A program made the position numbers and the translations under genes. This document shows positions 33,416-43,470 of a stretch of DNA of 55,840 nucleotides, one piece after another. A model generated the notes under the pieces. The model was given only the letters and a program-made list of their open reading frames with translations. It had not been told where the DNA came from and ran no database searches. Origin of the DNA: Nitrospirota bacterium (GTDB lineage Bacteria > Nitrospirota > UBA9217); NCBI GenBank assembly GCA_029858565.1, contig JAOUEV010000016.1, positions 1-55,840 of the forward strand, read 5' to 3'. Each line of letters opens with the position of its first letter. Within the stretch, counting starts at the first letter, position 1.

Positions 33416-33909
33416 ATTTCCCGCCACCTCCCATCCGCCAGCACCACCGACGTCTCGGTCTGGCGCTCCGGGATGTTCCAGTACTTCCTGAGCAGCCGCT
33501 CCTTCTCCTCCCACGTCACAAGCCGGAATCCATGCTTCTCGTAGAACCGGACCGCCCAGTCCGCGGCCTGCCAGGTCCCGACCAGCATCGGCCGGGCCGA
33601 GAGCGTCTTGAGGTGCTCGATCAGCCTGCCGCCGACGCCCCTGCCGCGGTCCGCGGTCCGGACATAGGCATGCCGGATTAGCGTTACGTCCTGCACATCC
33701 TGGATGCCCATGACGCCGAGCAGTTTCCCCTCTCCTTCATACCCCCAGAAGACAACGCCTGCTTCCTGTTCATGCCTGAGATAGTCAACTGACATGTACG
33801 GTTCCCGCCACCGGTCAGCCGGAATGCGGCCTTTGTATGCCTGGGCAGCGTCATTGATGATTGCGAGAATGCTGTCGAAGTCATTTGATTCGCAGCAACG
33901 GATCATCAT
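33406..33909 (-). CDS. GNAT-family N-acetyltransferase
   Basis: The 167-residue protein has a GNAT core: an acetyl-CoA loop in VRTADRGRGVGGRLIEHL and the C-terminal AVRFYEKHGFRLV strand-helix unit. The substrate is unknown. Its ATG overlaps the stop of the TgpA-like gene by four bases, so it is coupled to that operon. Its last codons and TGA lie inside the double-hairpin repeat that borders the second island, so the insertion boundary reaches the very end of this gene. Confidence 0.9.
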   Translation of the reverse strand: MMIRCCESNDFDSILAIINDAAQAYKGRIPADRWREPYMSVDYLRHEQEAGVVFWGYEGEGKLLGVMGIQDVQDVTLIRHAYVRTADRGRGVGGRLIEHLKTLSARPMLVGTWQAADWAVRFYEKHGFRLVTWEEKERLLRKYWNIPERQTETSVVLADGRWREMGR

Positions 33910-35852
33910 TCGGTCCTCTGCACAACCGCCCTCGCCTCTTCAAGCCACGTTGCCACGGCCTGCTCAAGCGTTCTTTGCTCCTGACCCGATATCCCCCGGG
34001 GATCGAACCGGTACCGGTAATGGAGCGCGAGCGCTTCGCCAAGTCCCTGCACCGACAGGCCGTTCTGCCCGTTGATCCGTTCGAGCCAGAGGCCGCAGGT
34101 CTCTCCGGACCTGCGCTCCCATTCAGTCGCCTGCAACAGCCTCTCGACTGCGGAAAAAGGCGAATCGCTCCCTAATCGGGGAACGGGAACTTCTTTTTCT
34201 TTCACCGAACCCGGCCTGCGGCGGAACCGCTTTCGCAATTTCCATGCTCCGGACAAAACCAGCGCCAGGACAGCGCCAAGTCCATAAGAACGATAAGCTG
34301 CCATACCGCTCCCCTCGCTCCAACGCCATTTGGAAATCTGAAAGGACAGAAAGGACCACAGATCCCCTGCAGGACCGAGCAGGCCTGTTGACGCCTGTTC
34401 GTCCTTGACCCAGCTCGGCGGCGTGGGATCGAAGGTTTGCCAGGAACCATCAACCCAGACCAGGACCCATGCATGGGCATCGCGGGAACGGACCAGGAAC
34501 GCCTTTTCAAGGGAGCTGTATTCATGGGCAAGGTATCCCACGGCATAGCGCGCAGGCACGCCTGCTTTCCTGAGCAGAAGCGTTGCCGCGGTGGCGAAAT
34601 ATTCGCAGTGGCCTGCCCGCGTTGTTTGCAGAAATCCCGCAAGAGGCGTTTCTGCGCCGTTTCCCGATTTTAGATCGAGCGTATACACGAAGCGGTCTTC
34701 GAAATATCGCTGGACCCTGTCGAGAGCGGCTGTTGGTTTGAGAGATGACAGTTTCAGCTCGGACTCGGTTGCTGAAATCGCTGGTTCTTCCTGCTTTGGC
34801 ACGGCCAGGTCGCTTTCGTCCGGCGGACCGAGGAATGACCTTTTGTCACGAGAGCGTTGCGTCCGGAACACTGCGAGTCCCGGCCCGCCCTCCACCGTGA
34901 CCGCTCCAAGACGGCTCACCACAAGGGACAATGCTTTCAGTCCGCTTACGTTAACACCATCGCTCAACAGGACAAGAGAGCCCTCTCCGTGCCTGAGAGT
35001 CATCGAAATTTCCACTGAATCCGGGGACGGAGTTCCCGGTCCGAGCATCCATCCTCCCTCGCCTGCTGCAGCACGAGCAGAGGACGCTTTTACGCCGTAC
35101 CAGGATTGCTTCCGATACACATTGTAGCTCGTTGAAAAAAGATAGAGCGGATTCCCTGAGGGGGGAATATTCGCGGCGCGCAGGACGACCCTGCTTGATT
35201 GCTTCCGTTTCCCAATATCTCCTATGGCAGTTGCAACGGACGTGGTATCGATCTCCTGCTGGAACGACCGGAGATAGAGACTTTCCACGGTCTTCTGGAG
35301 TTCGCGCAACGAGACTGCGCCGCCGAAACCCATGATCGAGACCGCGCCAAAGAGCGCGATCCAGACAAGGACCGAAGAACCCCTTGGCCGCGCGTTCCAG
35401 AGCATCCAGCCGATCAGGATCGCCAGGCAAGGAAAGAACCAGACAGCCTGCTCCTGCGCTGAGGAGGCAGCGCCGAGCACCAGCATGGCATAGGGGACGC
35501 CGAGATTGAACGGCTCCATCCTGATCCAGAGGAAGAAGATCCGCGAATCGATCCGCGCCGTGGTGCTGAAGGACTGGGCAGCCACAAGAGGGAAGAATAT
35601 GGCCGGCGCCCACTGCAGCGGCCGGAGCGCCTGTTCCCTGTTCACGAGAAAGACCACTCCGAGAATGATCAGGAACAGGACGGACGATAGTCTCCAGATC
35701 CGCGAGAAGTCCCGCTCCGCAAGGTTCATCCGCCAGGCTACGATGCGGTGCGCCTCGAGCACGAGCGCCATCGGCACGGCAGCAGCAAGCAGCCCTGTCT
35801 GCCAGCCCCAGAACAGGAGCGACAGGCCGATCAGGAGCGGCGGCGTGTTCAC
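33906..35852 (-). CDS. TgpA-like transglutaminase domain membrane protein
   Basis: The 648-residue protein has about five N-terminal membrane helices. A large soluble part follows with the transglutaminase-like triad: Cys in RAGHCEYFAT, His in RDAHAWVLVW and Asp in FDPTPP. A further helix and a DUF4129-like tail end the chain. Members with MoxR and DUF58 partners are thought to act in envelope assembly or protein maturation. The start is a GTG at 35852 overlapping the DUF58 stop (GTGA); the longer frame upstream is a shadow of that gene. It continues into the acetyltransferase gene. Confidence 0.92.
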   Translation of the reverse strand: MNTPPLLIGLSLLFWGWQTGLLAAAVPMALVLEAHRIVAWRMNLAERDFSRIWRLSSVLFLIILGVVFLVNREQALRPLQWAPAIFFPLVAAQSFSTTARIDSRIFFLWIRMEPFNLGVPYAMLVLGAASSAQEQAVWFFPCLAILIGWMLWNARPRGSSVLVWIALFGAVSIMGFGGAVSLRELQKTVESLYLRSFQQEIDTTSVATAIGDIGKRKQSSRVVLRAANIPPSGNPLYLFSTSYNVYRKQSWYGVKASSARAAAGEGGWMLGPGTPSPDSVEISMTLRHGEGSLVLLSDGVNVSGLKALSLVVSRLGAVTVEGGPGLAVFRTQRSRDKRSFLGPPDESDLAVPKQEEPAISATESELKLSSLKPTAALDRVQRYFEDRFVYTLDLKSGNGAETPLAGFLQTTRAGHCEYFATAATLLLRKAGVPARYAVGYLAHEYSSLEKAFLVRSRDAHAWVLVWVDGSWQTFDPTPPSWVKDEQASTGLLGPAGDLWSFLSFQISKWRWSEGSGMAAYRSYGLGAVLALVLSGAWKLRKRFRRRPGSVKEKEVPVPRLGSDSPFSAVERLLQATEWERRSGETCGLWLERINGQNGLSVQGLGEALALHYRYRFDPRGISGQEQRTLEQAVATWLEEARAVVQRTE

Positions 35853-37195
35853 AGGCTCATCATCCCTTCGGCGATTTTCCCGGTCTCGAGCACATGAAAG
35901 GATTCGAGCCGGCCACTCATGGGACCGGGATCGAGCGGACGGCCCGCCGGCTCTTGCACAACGATGACCTTGACCGGGATGCCGAGCGCCTGCAGCTTTC
36001 CCACGAAATCCCTGCGCTCCCGGTCCCATGCGAGCAGCACGCAGATGCAACTCGACAGGAGCCCTGCCCTGCCCAGCACGAGGCTTTCGAGCGAGTCAAG
36101 GGAACGGTCCGGACAGGCCCGCGCGCAGGCCAGGACTTCGAGCGCCCGCTCGGCCCGGCCGATGCTCCGGCCGGTGGTGATGCAGTATGCCTCGTTCCCC
36201 ACGAACATGAGGTCAAGAAGCGAATCGTTCGTCTCGACCTGCGCCAGAAAGGACGCGGCAACAGAGAGCGCTTCTTCGAATACCCGGTCCTCGCCAGGGG
36301 AAAAGGTATCGAGCACCAGGGCATGGCGCGCGAAGAACTCGTCAGCATGTTCCTTTACCACCGGTCTTCCGGTCCTTGCCCAGCTCTTCCAGTGGATGTT
36401 CCTGAGCGGATCTCCCTGGCGGTAGTCCCTGAGCGACATGAACTCATCGGAATTTCCGATGTTCGATGCGAGCGTGACGCCGCCCTGGTGGTACTTTCTG
36501 CCTCCGCCGAGCCGCATCTGCGGCAAAGGGTAGCGCTTCGGAAGGATGAGGATCGACTGGGCCGACGGAACTGCCCTGACTGAGCGGAACAGGCCGAAGG
36601 GATCGCTCCTGCCGACTGCCAGGGCCTCGAACTGCAGGCGTCCCCTGCGCAGCGGAACAAGGTCAAGAGAAAGCTCAGTCACTCCCCGTGCAGGCACTAT
36701 GGGAAGATCTTGGCGAGTTGGCTCGGCGATCCGGTCACGGTCCGTGAGCATGCGCCAATCGCGGTACATGGAGTCCCTGATCCATTTGCGGCCGTGAGCA
36801 TACCCGTACTCGACCCGTGCGCTGAACTCGGCAAAGGACGGCCGGGGATCGCTGAAGCGCTCGGTCAGGGAAAGGTTCCTGAGCAGCCTGTGGCCGGTGT
36901 TCCGGAGAGTGATCCGGTAGGTGAAGGGCTGGCCTGCGGTCCCGAACCTGGGCAGGTCGCGGCGCAGTTCAAGGGACGGTCGAAAACGCCTGTTTATGAG
37001 GAAAGCAACAAGGACCAGCGCGGCAAGGAGCGTGAACGCTTCATGGGCCGCGTTCTTGGTCGTGTCCATGCCGAGAACCGCTGACCCCGCAAGGCCCGCG
37101 AGAACGAGGAGGCCCGCAGTCGTGGCCCGCTGGGACAGGCTGTGGCGAAGGCCGGAAACAAGCCGCAGAAGAAAGTAGTAGATCCTGATGGCCAT
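35849..37195 (-). CDS. DUF58-domain membrane protein
   Basis: The 448-residue protein has two N-terminal membrane helices, a β-rich middle portion and the DUF58 signature SLRDYRQGDPLRNIHWKSWA (about residue 250), after which a von Willebrand-A-like fold would follow. DUF58 proteins are partners of MoxR ATPases. The start is 37195; an apparent extension to 37324 is the translation of a MITE-like repeat and not protein. It is coupled by GTGA to the TgpA-like gene. Confidence 0.92.
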   Translation of the reverse strand: MAIRIYYFLLRLVSGLRHSLSQRATTAGLLVLAGLAGSAVLGMDTTKNAAHEAFTLLAALVLVAFLINRRFRPSLELRRDLPRFGTAGQPFTYRITLRNTGHRLLRNLSLTERFSDPRPSFAEFSARVEYGYAHGRKWIRDSMYRDWRMLTDRDRIAEPTRQDLPIVPARGVTELSLDLVPLRRGRLQFEALAVGRSDPFGLFRSVRAVPSAQSILILPKRYPLPQMRLGGGRKYHQGGVTLASNIGNSDEFMSLRDYRQGDPLRNIHWKSWARTGRPVVKEHADEFFARHALVLDTFSPGEDRVFEEALSVAASFLAQVETNDSLLDLMFVGNEAYCITTGRSIGRAERALEVLACARACPDRSLDSLESLVLGRAGLLSSCICVLLAWDRERRDFVGKLQALGIPVKVIVVQEPAGRPLDPGPMSGRLESFHVLETGKIAEGMMSL

Positions 37196-37209
37196 GTTCA
37201 AAAACAAAT

Positions 37210-37357
37210 TAACAGGCTGTTGAAAAAGTCGCTCTCTCCTGCTTAGCTCGTCATCCCCGTGAAAACGGGGATCCAGAACAACTTGAAAACACTGGATTCC
37301 CGCTTGCGCGGGAATGACGGCCAAGGATATAAAAATCGTTTTTCAACAACCTGTTAA
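37210..37357. mobile_element. MITE-like element with TTAACAGG terminal inverted repeats
   Basis: TTAACAGGCTGTTGAAAAA at the left end faces TTTTTCAACAACCTGTTAA at the right end, complementary but for one base, over 148 bases. The inside holds a pair of smaller palindromes of the CGTCATCCCCG...CGGGAATGACG type. There is no transposase. A half copy occurs at 50390. It separates moxR from the DUF58 gene. Confidence 0.82.
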
Positions 37358-37480
37358 GAATTCAGAATTATGAATTAAGAATTGCTACCTTTGCCACGGA
37401 TGAACACGGATGCACACGGATATAATATGAATCAAAATTCAAAGTATTGCTCGCAGTGGTTTTAAATTCCGCATTCCGAA

Positions 37481-38431
37481 TTAAACCGGCGCTTGCACCG
37501 TTTTCACAATCTCCTTCACCACGTTCTCCGCTGTCACACCCGAGAACTTTGCCTGGGGATCGAGGCTCAAGCGGTGGGCGATCACCGGAACGGCGATCTC
37601 CTGAATATGGTCAGGCGTCACGAACTCCCTGCCGTCCATGAGCGCAAGGGCCTGGGCAGCCTTGGTGAGCGCAATCGAGGCCCGCGGGCTCGCCCCGAGC
37701 CGGACCCCCTTCGCTCCCCGCGTTGACGCAACCAGATCAACAGCATACTGCCGCACCTCGGCGCTCATGCGCACATCAGCAGCATGGCCGCGGAGCGCGA
37801 GAATATCGTCCACCGATGCGCAGCTCCTGACGTCTGCGATGGGGTGGCCCTTGCTCTGCGACGCGATGATCGCAGCCTCTTCCCGGCGCGACACATAGCC
37901 CAGGCCGAAATGGAACGCGAAACGGTCCATCTGCGCCTCGGGCAAGGGATAGGTTCCGTGGGATTCCACGGGGTTCTGGGTGGCGATCACGAAGAAGAAA
38001 TCGTCGAGCTTCCTGATTGTCCCGTCCGCGCTCACCCGGCCTTCTGCCATTGCTTCGAGCAGGGCCGACTGGGTCCGGGGCGAGGACCGGTTGATCTCGT
38101 CGGCCAGCACGATGTTCGCGAACACCGGGCCTTCATGGAACCGGAACGCCTGTTCCTTTTGGTCGTAGATCGAGACGCCGGTGATGTCCGACGGCAGCAG
38201 GTCCGGCGTGAACTGGATGCGCTTGAACCGCGCGCTCAGGGAGAGCGCCAGGGCCTTGGCCAGCGTGGTCTTGCCCGTGCCGGGATAGTCTTCGAGCAGC
38301 ACATGGCCTCCGCTCACCACCGCGGCCAGGAGCTTGCGGATCGCGGCGCCCTGGCCGCGGATCACGGTCTCGATGTTCGCCGTGATCCTGTTGAACAACT
38401 CCCTGCTGAACTCCATGTCCTTCTGCGTCAT
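37481..38431 (-). CDS. MoxR-family AAA+ ATPase
   Basis: The 316-residue protein is a standard MoxR ATPase. It has Walker A DYPGTGKTT at about residue 48, Walker B VLADEINRSSPRTQSALLEAM, sensor 1 ATQNPVE, the LPEAQMDRF segment and a C-terminal lid with LGASPRASIAL. These ATPases act as chaperones for DUF58/von Willebrand proteins, which are encoded downstream here. The MITE lies in the 285-base gap before the DUF58 gene and may alter expression of the rest of the operon. Confidence 0.95.
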   Translation of the reverse strand: MTQKDMEFSRELFNRITANIETVIRGQGAAIRKLLAAVVSGGHVLLEDYPGTGKTTLAKALALSLSARFKRIQFTPDLLPSDITGVSIYDQKEQAFRFHEGPVFANIVLADEINRSSPRTQSALLEAMAEGRVSADGTIRKLDDFFFVIATQNPVESHGTYPLPEAQMDRFAFHFGLGYVSRREEAAIIASQSKGHPIADVRSCASVDDILALRGHAADVRMSAEVRQYAVDLVASTRGAKGVRLGASPRASIALTKAAQALALMDGREFVTPDHIQEIAVPVIAHRLSLDPQAKFSGVTAENVVKEIVKTVQAPV

Positions 38432-38814
38432 TCAACACCTCTCCCTGTTGTTCTGTTAACTGGCCGTTGTTGGTTATTCCGTTTTCCTGGCCCGAGCGAT
38501 GAGCTGCCCAAAAATTCAACTCCTTTTGTCACCCTTCTTGCTCGCCCAAAGAAGGGTGACCCCAAGAAGGGCGCCCGGCGGCCATTCTGATCCGTCCTGC
38601 TCAATCGTCCTCGGTACATTTCAGAAACTCGGGCTTCGCCCTCAAACAGTCTGAAATGTTTAACCCTCGGACTCGGTCGCATGACGGGAATGTCCGCATG
38701 GGGAAGAGCGCAAAAAGACCATGGAACAAAGATATTCTTCGGCTTTGCCTTTACCCCCAACCCGGGCTGCTCTGAGCAATAGCCGCAAACAAGCATGCGC
38801 CTGCCGGCACCCAA
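38432..38814. other. Non-coding gap with dispersed repeats
   Basis: I see no gene. A hairpin with arms CATTTCAGA and TCTGAAATG lies at about 38610-38660, and GGGTGACCCC-type sequence at about 38562-38575 belongs to a common dispersed repeat type. Frames here translate as arginine-rich nonsense. The gap separates moxR from the DUF389 gene and may contain the moxR promoter, but none is convincing. Confidence 0.5.
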
Positions 38815-40515
38815 TCATCGCCCAATCGCCTTGTCTTTGGAAGCAGGAACACCATCCCCGCTGACCACGGTCACCCGAACAAGAGGCTCCTTCCGCGATC
38901 TGGCATTGACTGTGGTCTCGATATTCTCCAGTGGCACTCCGCATTGGGTCATCAGGATGTTCTTCACCGCCGCGATCCGTTTTTCCATCAGCTCCCGCCG
39001 CTGCCGTTGCGCGAGTCCGGTTTCGGGGACCGCCTCGACCCGGCATCGCATGCCGTCGACCCGCTTGTACAGATCGCCGATGACAGCGAGCTGCGAGCGC
39101 ATCTCCGCGCTGAGCGCGGCATCGCCGCGCTTGAAGACCAGCGGGGCAACAAAGGGAACTGTCTCGATCGAGAGTTCCACGGGCACGCCAAGCTCCGATT
39201 CGAGCAGCCGCCGGATCCAGACGCGCTCATCGCCGGTCATCGGCGCATCGCGCCGCAGCTTCATGGCAATATCGACGCCCAGGGTCTTGTCGCGGAAGCC
39301 GATTGCCAGATCGGCGACCGTGGACGGAGCAATGATCTTCTCCACTTTTTCCGCTGATTGCCGCACCACGGTCACAACGCTCTCGCGGGAAGCGGCGATG
39401 ATTTCACGGGGCGGACGGGGCGGCGCGATCACCGGCGCCGGGGTTTGCGCGGCCACGGCTTTGAGACCTCCCGGCTGGACCTTCACCTGCTCCAGATTCA
39501 GCGCCGTTGTTTTCCCGAGGCCCTTCGACAGTTCCGCTTCAACGGCAACAACATCCTCCTCGCTCAGCAGCTCAACGGCATTTACCACCGCATTGACCCT
39601 GATCCGGCCTTCCCGTTTCCGGTAATCGAACCCGGTGAGATGGGACCGGCCCTCGCGGTCGAATCCCTTCTTCAGAATAGCGTTCAGCGTGCCGCGCAGA
39701 CGCACCTCGGCAATCGAGGCATGGAGCGTGTAGACAAGGGGGATCGAGATGACCACGAGAACGGCGCTCAGGAACGCGAACCGTTTGCGCAGCTGCCGGA
39801 CATCCATTTCCGTCACCATCCGGGGACGAAAACCGTACACGAACAACACCGTGCAGGTCGCGATCACGATCGCGACAAAGTTCGTGAAAAACAGCAGGAA
39901 CCCGCCGGAAACAACGGCGAAGTTTCCGATGCCTGCGCCGAACCCGGCAACGCTCAGCGGCGGAATGACCGCGGTCGCGATCGCGACGCCCGGCACGATC
40001 GTGAGATAATTGCGCCTGGTGCAGAGGGCGGCCGAGCCCGCGATGCCGGACAGGAACGCTATCACCAGATCATACAGGTTCGGCCGCGTCCTGCTCAGGA
40101 TCTCCGGCGTGATCTCTTTCAACGGGGAAAGAATCGCTGCAAGCGCGGCGATGACGAGCGTGACCGCCACGCTCAGGGATATTTTCCTGATCGAGCGGCG
40201 CCAGACCGTCCGGTCGCCGGTGATGAAGGCGAAACCGAAACTGAGCAGCGGCCCCATGAGCGGCGAGATGAGCATGGCGCCGATGATGACCGGCGCGCTG
40301 TTCGTGATCAGGCCGGAGAGCGCGATCAGGTTCGCCAGGGTCAGCATGACGAAATAGTGGCCCGACAGGTCCGTTTCCTGGACAATGTCCTTGATCACCG
40401 ACTCATGGTTCACGGCCGTTGCCGCGCGCTGCAGGCCGTCTTTCACGGCCCTCTTCAGCAGGTAGGCGATCCGGACAAGCAGGCGGGGCTGCTGTCGCTT
40501 TTCCTCGCCGTTCAT
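38815..40515 (-). CDS. DUF389 membrane protein with periplasmic C-terminal domain
   Basis: The 566-residue protein has a DUF389 region with about six helices, including the family stretch [30 protein letters not shown]-type sequence at residues 60-90 and [14 protein letters not shown] near 180. A long soluble C-terminal part follows with a proline-rich linker ([13 protein letters not shown]) and an OmpA-like flavour near its end. Function is unknown. The start at 40515 overlaps the nitroreductase stop (ATGA), so translation is coupled. The C-terminal extension is longer than in many DUF389 proteins. Confidence 0.86.
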   Translation of the reverse strand: MNGEEKRQQPRLLVRIAYLLKRAVKDGLQRAATAVNHESVIKDIVQETDLSGHYFVMLTLANLIALSGLITNSAPVIIGAMLISPLMGPLLSFGFAFITGDRTVWRRSIRKISLSVAVTLVIAALAAILSPLKEITPEILSRTRPNLYDLVIAFLSGIAGSAALCTRRNYLTIVPGVAIATAVIPPLSVAGFGAGIGNFAVVSGGFLLFFTNFVAIVIATCTVLFVYGFRPRMVTEMDVRQLRKRFAFLSAVLVVISIPLVYTLHASIAEVRLRGTLNAILKKGFDREGRSHLTGFDYRKREGRIRVNAVVNAVELLSEEDVVAVEAELSKGLGKTTALNLEQVKVQPGGLKAVAAQTPAPVIAPPRPPREIIAASRESVVTVVRQSAEKVEKIIAPSTVADLAIGFRDKTLGVDIAMKLRRDAPMTGDERVWIRRLLESELGVPVELSIETVPFVAPLVFKRGDAALSAEMRSQLAVIGDLYKRVDGMRCRVEAVPETGLAQRQRRELMEKRIAAVKNILMTQCGVPLENIETTVNARSRKEPLVRVTVVSGDGVPASKDKAIGR

Positions 40516-41072
40516 GACTTCCACATCTCATTGAAGGCGATCTCTTCCAGCGGCTTCCGCCCCGGCCCGCCTTTGCCTTCCTCAGTCGGATAGCCGAGCG
40601 GGAAGAGGCCCACGACGCGGATGTTCTGCGGAATGCCGAGAATGCCCTTCACCTTCACCTCGTCGTAGATGCCCACGAAGACCGAGCCGAGCCCCTGCGC
40701 CCGGGCGGCGAGCATCAGGTTCTGCGAAGCGATGCCCGCGTCCACGAGGTAGTAGCTCTGGCCCCAGAGCGTGCCGGACTGCTGCGGGTCCGCGCAGAGC
40801 ACGATCACCACCGGCGCCTCGGCAAGCGCCTTTTTAGAAGGGTTCGCCTTGTACCCCTTGGGAGCGAAAAAGGACTCCACATAGGAGAGATCGCTCAGTT
40901 CCTGCTTGACCTTCTTGTCCGTCACCACCACCATGCGCCAACACTGCATGTTGGCCCACGACGGCGCCTGCCGGACCGCCTCGAGCACAGCCTGCAGCTT
41001 TTCCTCCTCCACCGGCTTGTCGAGATATTTCCTGACACTGCGTCTGCTCCTGATCGTTTCGAATAATTCCAT
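40512..41072 (-). CDS. Nitroreductase-family flavoprotein
   Basis: The 186-residue protein shows the family pattern: [12 protein letters not shown] at the N-terminus for FMN phosphate binding, [16 protein letters not shown], and C-terminal [11 protein letters not shown] and GLFPLGYP. Substrates of such NAD(P)H:FMN oxidoreductases vary widely and cannot be told here. AGGAGG precedes the ATG. It is coupled to the DUF389 gene downstream. Confidence 0.94.
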   Translation of the reverse strand: MELFETIRSRRSVRKYLDKPVEEEKLQAVLEAVRQAPSWANMQCWRMVVVTDKKVKQELSDLSYVESFFAPKGYKANPSKKALAEAPVVIVLCADPQQSGTLWGQSYYLVDAGIASQNLMLAARAQGLGSVFVGIYDEVKVKGILGIPQNIRVVGLFPLGYPTEEGKGGPGRKPLEEIAFNEMWKS

Positions 41073-41103
41073 GATTGCCTCCTGATAAATCGCTATTGCA
41101 ATA

Positions 41104-41652
41104 TTATAACATCCCTATGATCTCATCCGCACTGAGAATCTTCGCGTAAACCGCACCAAGAGCAGCCATATACGATCCATGCACATGGGCCGCCGGTATT
41201 TCGGCGTTGTTGAACATCAGGTTCCTTGTGGCGCAGGCATCATGAGCCACCACGCAGGTATAGCCCTTGTCGAAAGCGGCCCGGGTCGTGGCATCGATGC
41301 ACATGTGGGACATCATGCCGCAAACGATAAGGTCCGTCACCTCCAGCGTCCGAAAATGTTCATCCAGGTCCGTATTGCGGAAGCTGTTGGGAAAATGTTT
41401 AACAACCGCCTGCTCACCGGGGACAGGGCTCACGTTTTCATGAATCTCGATGCCCACTGTATGCGGAAGCAGGAAGGTCGCGTTCGGCCGCGCGGCAATA
41501 TGCTGAATATGCACGACCGGCAGCGCCTTGGCTCGGAAGTGCTCCAGCAACCTTTTCGCTGCAAGGGAGGCATCCACCGCACCTGCGACTTCCATCCTTC
41601 CACCTGGGAAATAGTCTTTCTGGATGTCGATCAGCAACAATGCCCTTTTCAT
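41104..41652 (-). CDS. Isochorismatase-like cysteine hydrolase
   Basis: The 182-residue protein belongs to the isochorismatase superfamily. The catalytic triad is visible: D9 in [13 protein letters not shown], a lysine in VVKHFPNSF and the cysteine in [19 protein letters not shown] (about C117). The specificity could be nicotinamide, ureidoacrylate or another amide. AAGGAGA lies before the ATG, which overlaps the downstream end of a GNAT gene by four bases. It belongs to a tight run of small metabolic or detoxification enzymes. Confidence 0.93.
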   Translation of the reverse strand: MKRALLLIDIQKDYFPGGRMEVAGAVDASLAAKRLLEHFRAKALPVVHIQHIAARPNATFLLPHTVGIEIHENVSPVPGEQAVVKHFPNSFRNTDLDEHFRTLEVTDLIVCGMMSHMCIDATTRAAFDKGYTCVVAHDACATRNLMFNNAEIPAAHVHGSYMAALGAVYAKILSADEIIGML

Positions 41653-42143
41653 AAGTTCTCCTTGCCCAAAGGTCTTCCGTATTCCATGCTGGTCATCACC
41701 ATGTCGATGAAAGCGATATCCTGCCCATGGATGCGGTGTATGCTCTCGCCAATCGGCAGGAATCCGACGCGCTCATACAGCCGCGACGCACGAGGATTGT
41801 TCTTTCGTACGATAAGGCTGATCGTGCACAGGTTCAGTTCCCGGAATCCTTTATCGACCGCTGCAAGCGTGATCGCGCGTCCGAAACCCCTGCCGAGCCA
41901 GTCCCGATGAAGGGCGATGCGAAATTCCGCTTCTCGTTCCGATGTCTTGCTCAGAAGGCAGAACCCGATGAGCCGCTCCAGGAATACACTAGCATAGATC
42001 CACGTGTTCGGTTTTCCCCTGAACTCGTCGAGCCAGCCCTTTTCGCGCAGGGCATAGTCCATCTGCTCGAATCCGTCGCCATAGGACGGCCAGGCTTTGA
42101 TCTGTGATATATCGTCAGGAGTTATTGATCTCAGTTCCGGCAT
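41649..42143 (-). CDS. GNAT-family N-acetyltransferase (RimJ/RimL-like)
   Basis: The 164-residue protein has the acetyl-CoA loop HRDWLGRGFGRAITLAAVDKGF and the C-terminal NNPRASRLYERVGFLPIGE unit common to RimJ/RimL-like acetyltransferases. The substrate is unknown. I start at 42143, where GAAGGAAAG lies five bases upstream; the longer frame begins inside the preceding gene. It overlaps the isochorismatase-like gene by four bases. Confidence 0.9.
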   Translation of the reverse strand: MPELRSITPDDISQIKAWPSYGDGFEQMDYALREKGWLDEFRGKPNTWIYASVFLERLIGFCLLSKTSEREAEFRIALHRDWLGRGFGRAITLAAVDKGFRELNLCTISLIVRKNNPRASRLYERVGFLPIGESIHRIHGQDIAFIDMVMTSMEYGRPLGKENL

Positions 42144-42150
42144 CTTTCCT

Positions 42151-42612
42151 TCAGGATCCTCCGGCGCCCCGGCCAGAGACATCGGGATTCCGTATCACCA
42201 TGAACCGCTCAAGAAGCGGCGTTTCCTTCAGTTTGTGGAATCCGAACTTCCGGTACAGTTCATGCGCATCCTGGGTCCCGAGAATCCAGAGCCGCAGTCC
42301 CTGCAATTCGGGATGATCCATGATCGCCCTGACCAGCCGCTTGCCCAGCCCCTTGCCGCGGTGCGGTTCGAGGATGAAGACATCGCCGAGGTAGGCAATC
42401 GTAGCAAAGTCCGTCACGACCCTGGCGAAACCCACCTGTTGCCCGCCGCAATAGACGCCGAAGCAGAGCGCGTTTTCGACCGACCTTTCGATCGTCGCGC
42501 GCGGGACGCCTTTCGCCCAGTAGGACCGGTTCGACAGGAAATCGTGGATCATGGCGACATCGAGCCAGCCTTTGTCCGCGCTGATCTCGAATGAAGCATC
42601 ATCCTTTTGCAT
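42151..42612 (-). CDS. GNAT-family N-acetyltransferase
   Basis: The 153-residue protein resembles the ElaA/YhbS-like acetyltransferases: FGVYCGGQQVGFARVVTDF, the acetyl-CoA loop LEPHRGKGLGKRLVRAIM, and AHELYRKFGF near the end. The substrate is unknown. It lies eight bases before the next acetyltransferase start, and both are part of a minus-strand run of small enzymes. A glycine-rich end (GRGAGGS) looks non-essential. Confidence 0.91.
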   Translation of the reverse strand: MQKDDASFEISADKGWLDVAMIHDFLSNRSYWAKGVPRATIERSVENALCFGVYCGGQQVGFARVVTDFATIAYLGDVFILEPHRGKGLGKRLVRAIMDHPELQGLRLWILGTQDAHELYRKFGFHKLKETPLLERFMVIRNPDVSGRGAGGS

Positions 42613-42642
42613 CGCGTCCTCCGTTGGAGCTATCGAGGCTGA

Positions 42643-43044
42643 TCAAAGATTCTTTCCTTTTATATACCGGAACTCCTGGGTCGCGCCCGCATAGCCCCAG
42701 GAATCGGCAGCTATGTCCCTGATGATGACATAGCTTGCAGGATGCAGTTTCCCCCAGAGGGCTTCCATCGTTGAGAAGACTTCCTTTACGTATTTTGCTT
42801 TCTCGTCCTTCGTGTTCGTGCCTTCGGTGACGTTGATCTCCAGCAGGAACGTTTTCATGCCCTGAGAAGAGATAGGAGATCCTGCCACGAACCATCGCGA
42901 CCCATCGACGTACTCGACCGTGATAGACGTGAGTTCCTGTTTCTTCCGGAGAATGGACGAGGTCAAGCTTGCCAGCGCATCTGCTACCTGCTTTGTTTGT
43001 TCCGGCGATCCCTGGTCGCTTATTTTGATATTGAGGTACGGCAT
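42643..43044 (-). CDS. Tautomerase-superfamily protein
   Basis: The 133-residue protein starts with MPYLNIKISD, placing the catalytic proline at position 2 as in 4-oxalocrotonate tautomerases. A duplicated β-α-β layout follows, with VEYVDGSRWFVAG in the first half and a second half from about residue 70. Length is that of fused or MIF-like members. The reaction is unknown. GAAAGGAAC precedes the ATG, and a 426-base gap with repeats lies upstream. Confidence 0.85.
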   Translation of the reverse strand: MPYLNIKISDQGSPEQTKQVADALASLTSSILRKKQELTSITVEYVDGSRWFVAGSPISSQGMKTFLLEINVTEGTNTKDEKAKYVKEVFSTMEALWGKLHPASYVIIRDIAADSWGYAGATQEFRYIKGKNL

Positions 43045-43470
43045 GGGGTTCCTTTCGGCGTCCAGAGTACGTTACGAACTGACACCTTGAATTTTGAGTC
43101 ATGTTTTTAAGTCGAAAAACCAGAACCTGATATTCACAGGTCGACACAAAGCTCACGAAGATAATCGTGAATCATCTTTCTTCGTGCCTCATCGTGGTCT
43201 GTGACCATCGTGGCTTCGTGAGAGATAGCTTTTGGTTCACTGGCCTGAGGCTTGGCACTTTTTAATGGCCTCCAAATAGAAACCGATACGAGAAGCACCT
43301 CCCCGCACCCCTCCTTGCCAAGGAGGGGCCACGATTATACCCTCACCTGGCCGCCAAAAGTAGGCGCCTCTCGGCGAGGGGAGGTCAGGTGGGGTGATTT
43401 GTGCGTTCGGAATTCCCTGATCCACCCTGCAAGGATATTTGCCGCTGCGCCATGACTGCGTTGCTGCGAG
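43045..43470. other. Gap holding two dispersed palindromes
   Basis: No gene is evident. At 43141-43228 a hairpin joins ACAAAGCTCACGAAG with CTTCGTG segments. At 43297-43398 CCCCTCCTTG/CAAGGAGGGG is followed by CCTCTCGGCGAGGGGAGGTC (20 bases), which pairs with the CACCTCCCC at its left edge. Both resemble repeat families found across this window. Confidence 0.6.

Noticed and set aside
37196-37324. N-terminal extension of the DUF58 protein
   Set aside because: It is the in-frame translation of the MITE-like repeat; the domain and membrane helices begin at the ATG at 37195.
39358-40593. A 411-codon plus-strand frame opposite the DUF389 gene
   Set aside because: It is histidine/arginine-rich antisense sequence; the minus-strand protein has clear membrane helices and family motifs.
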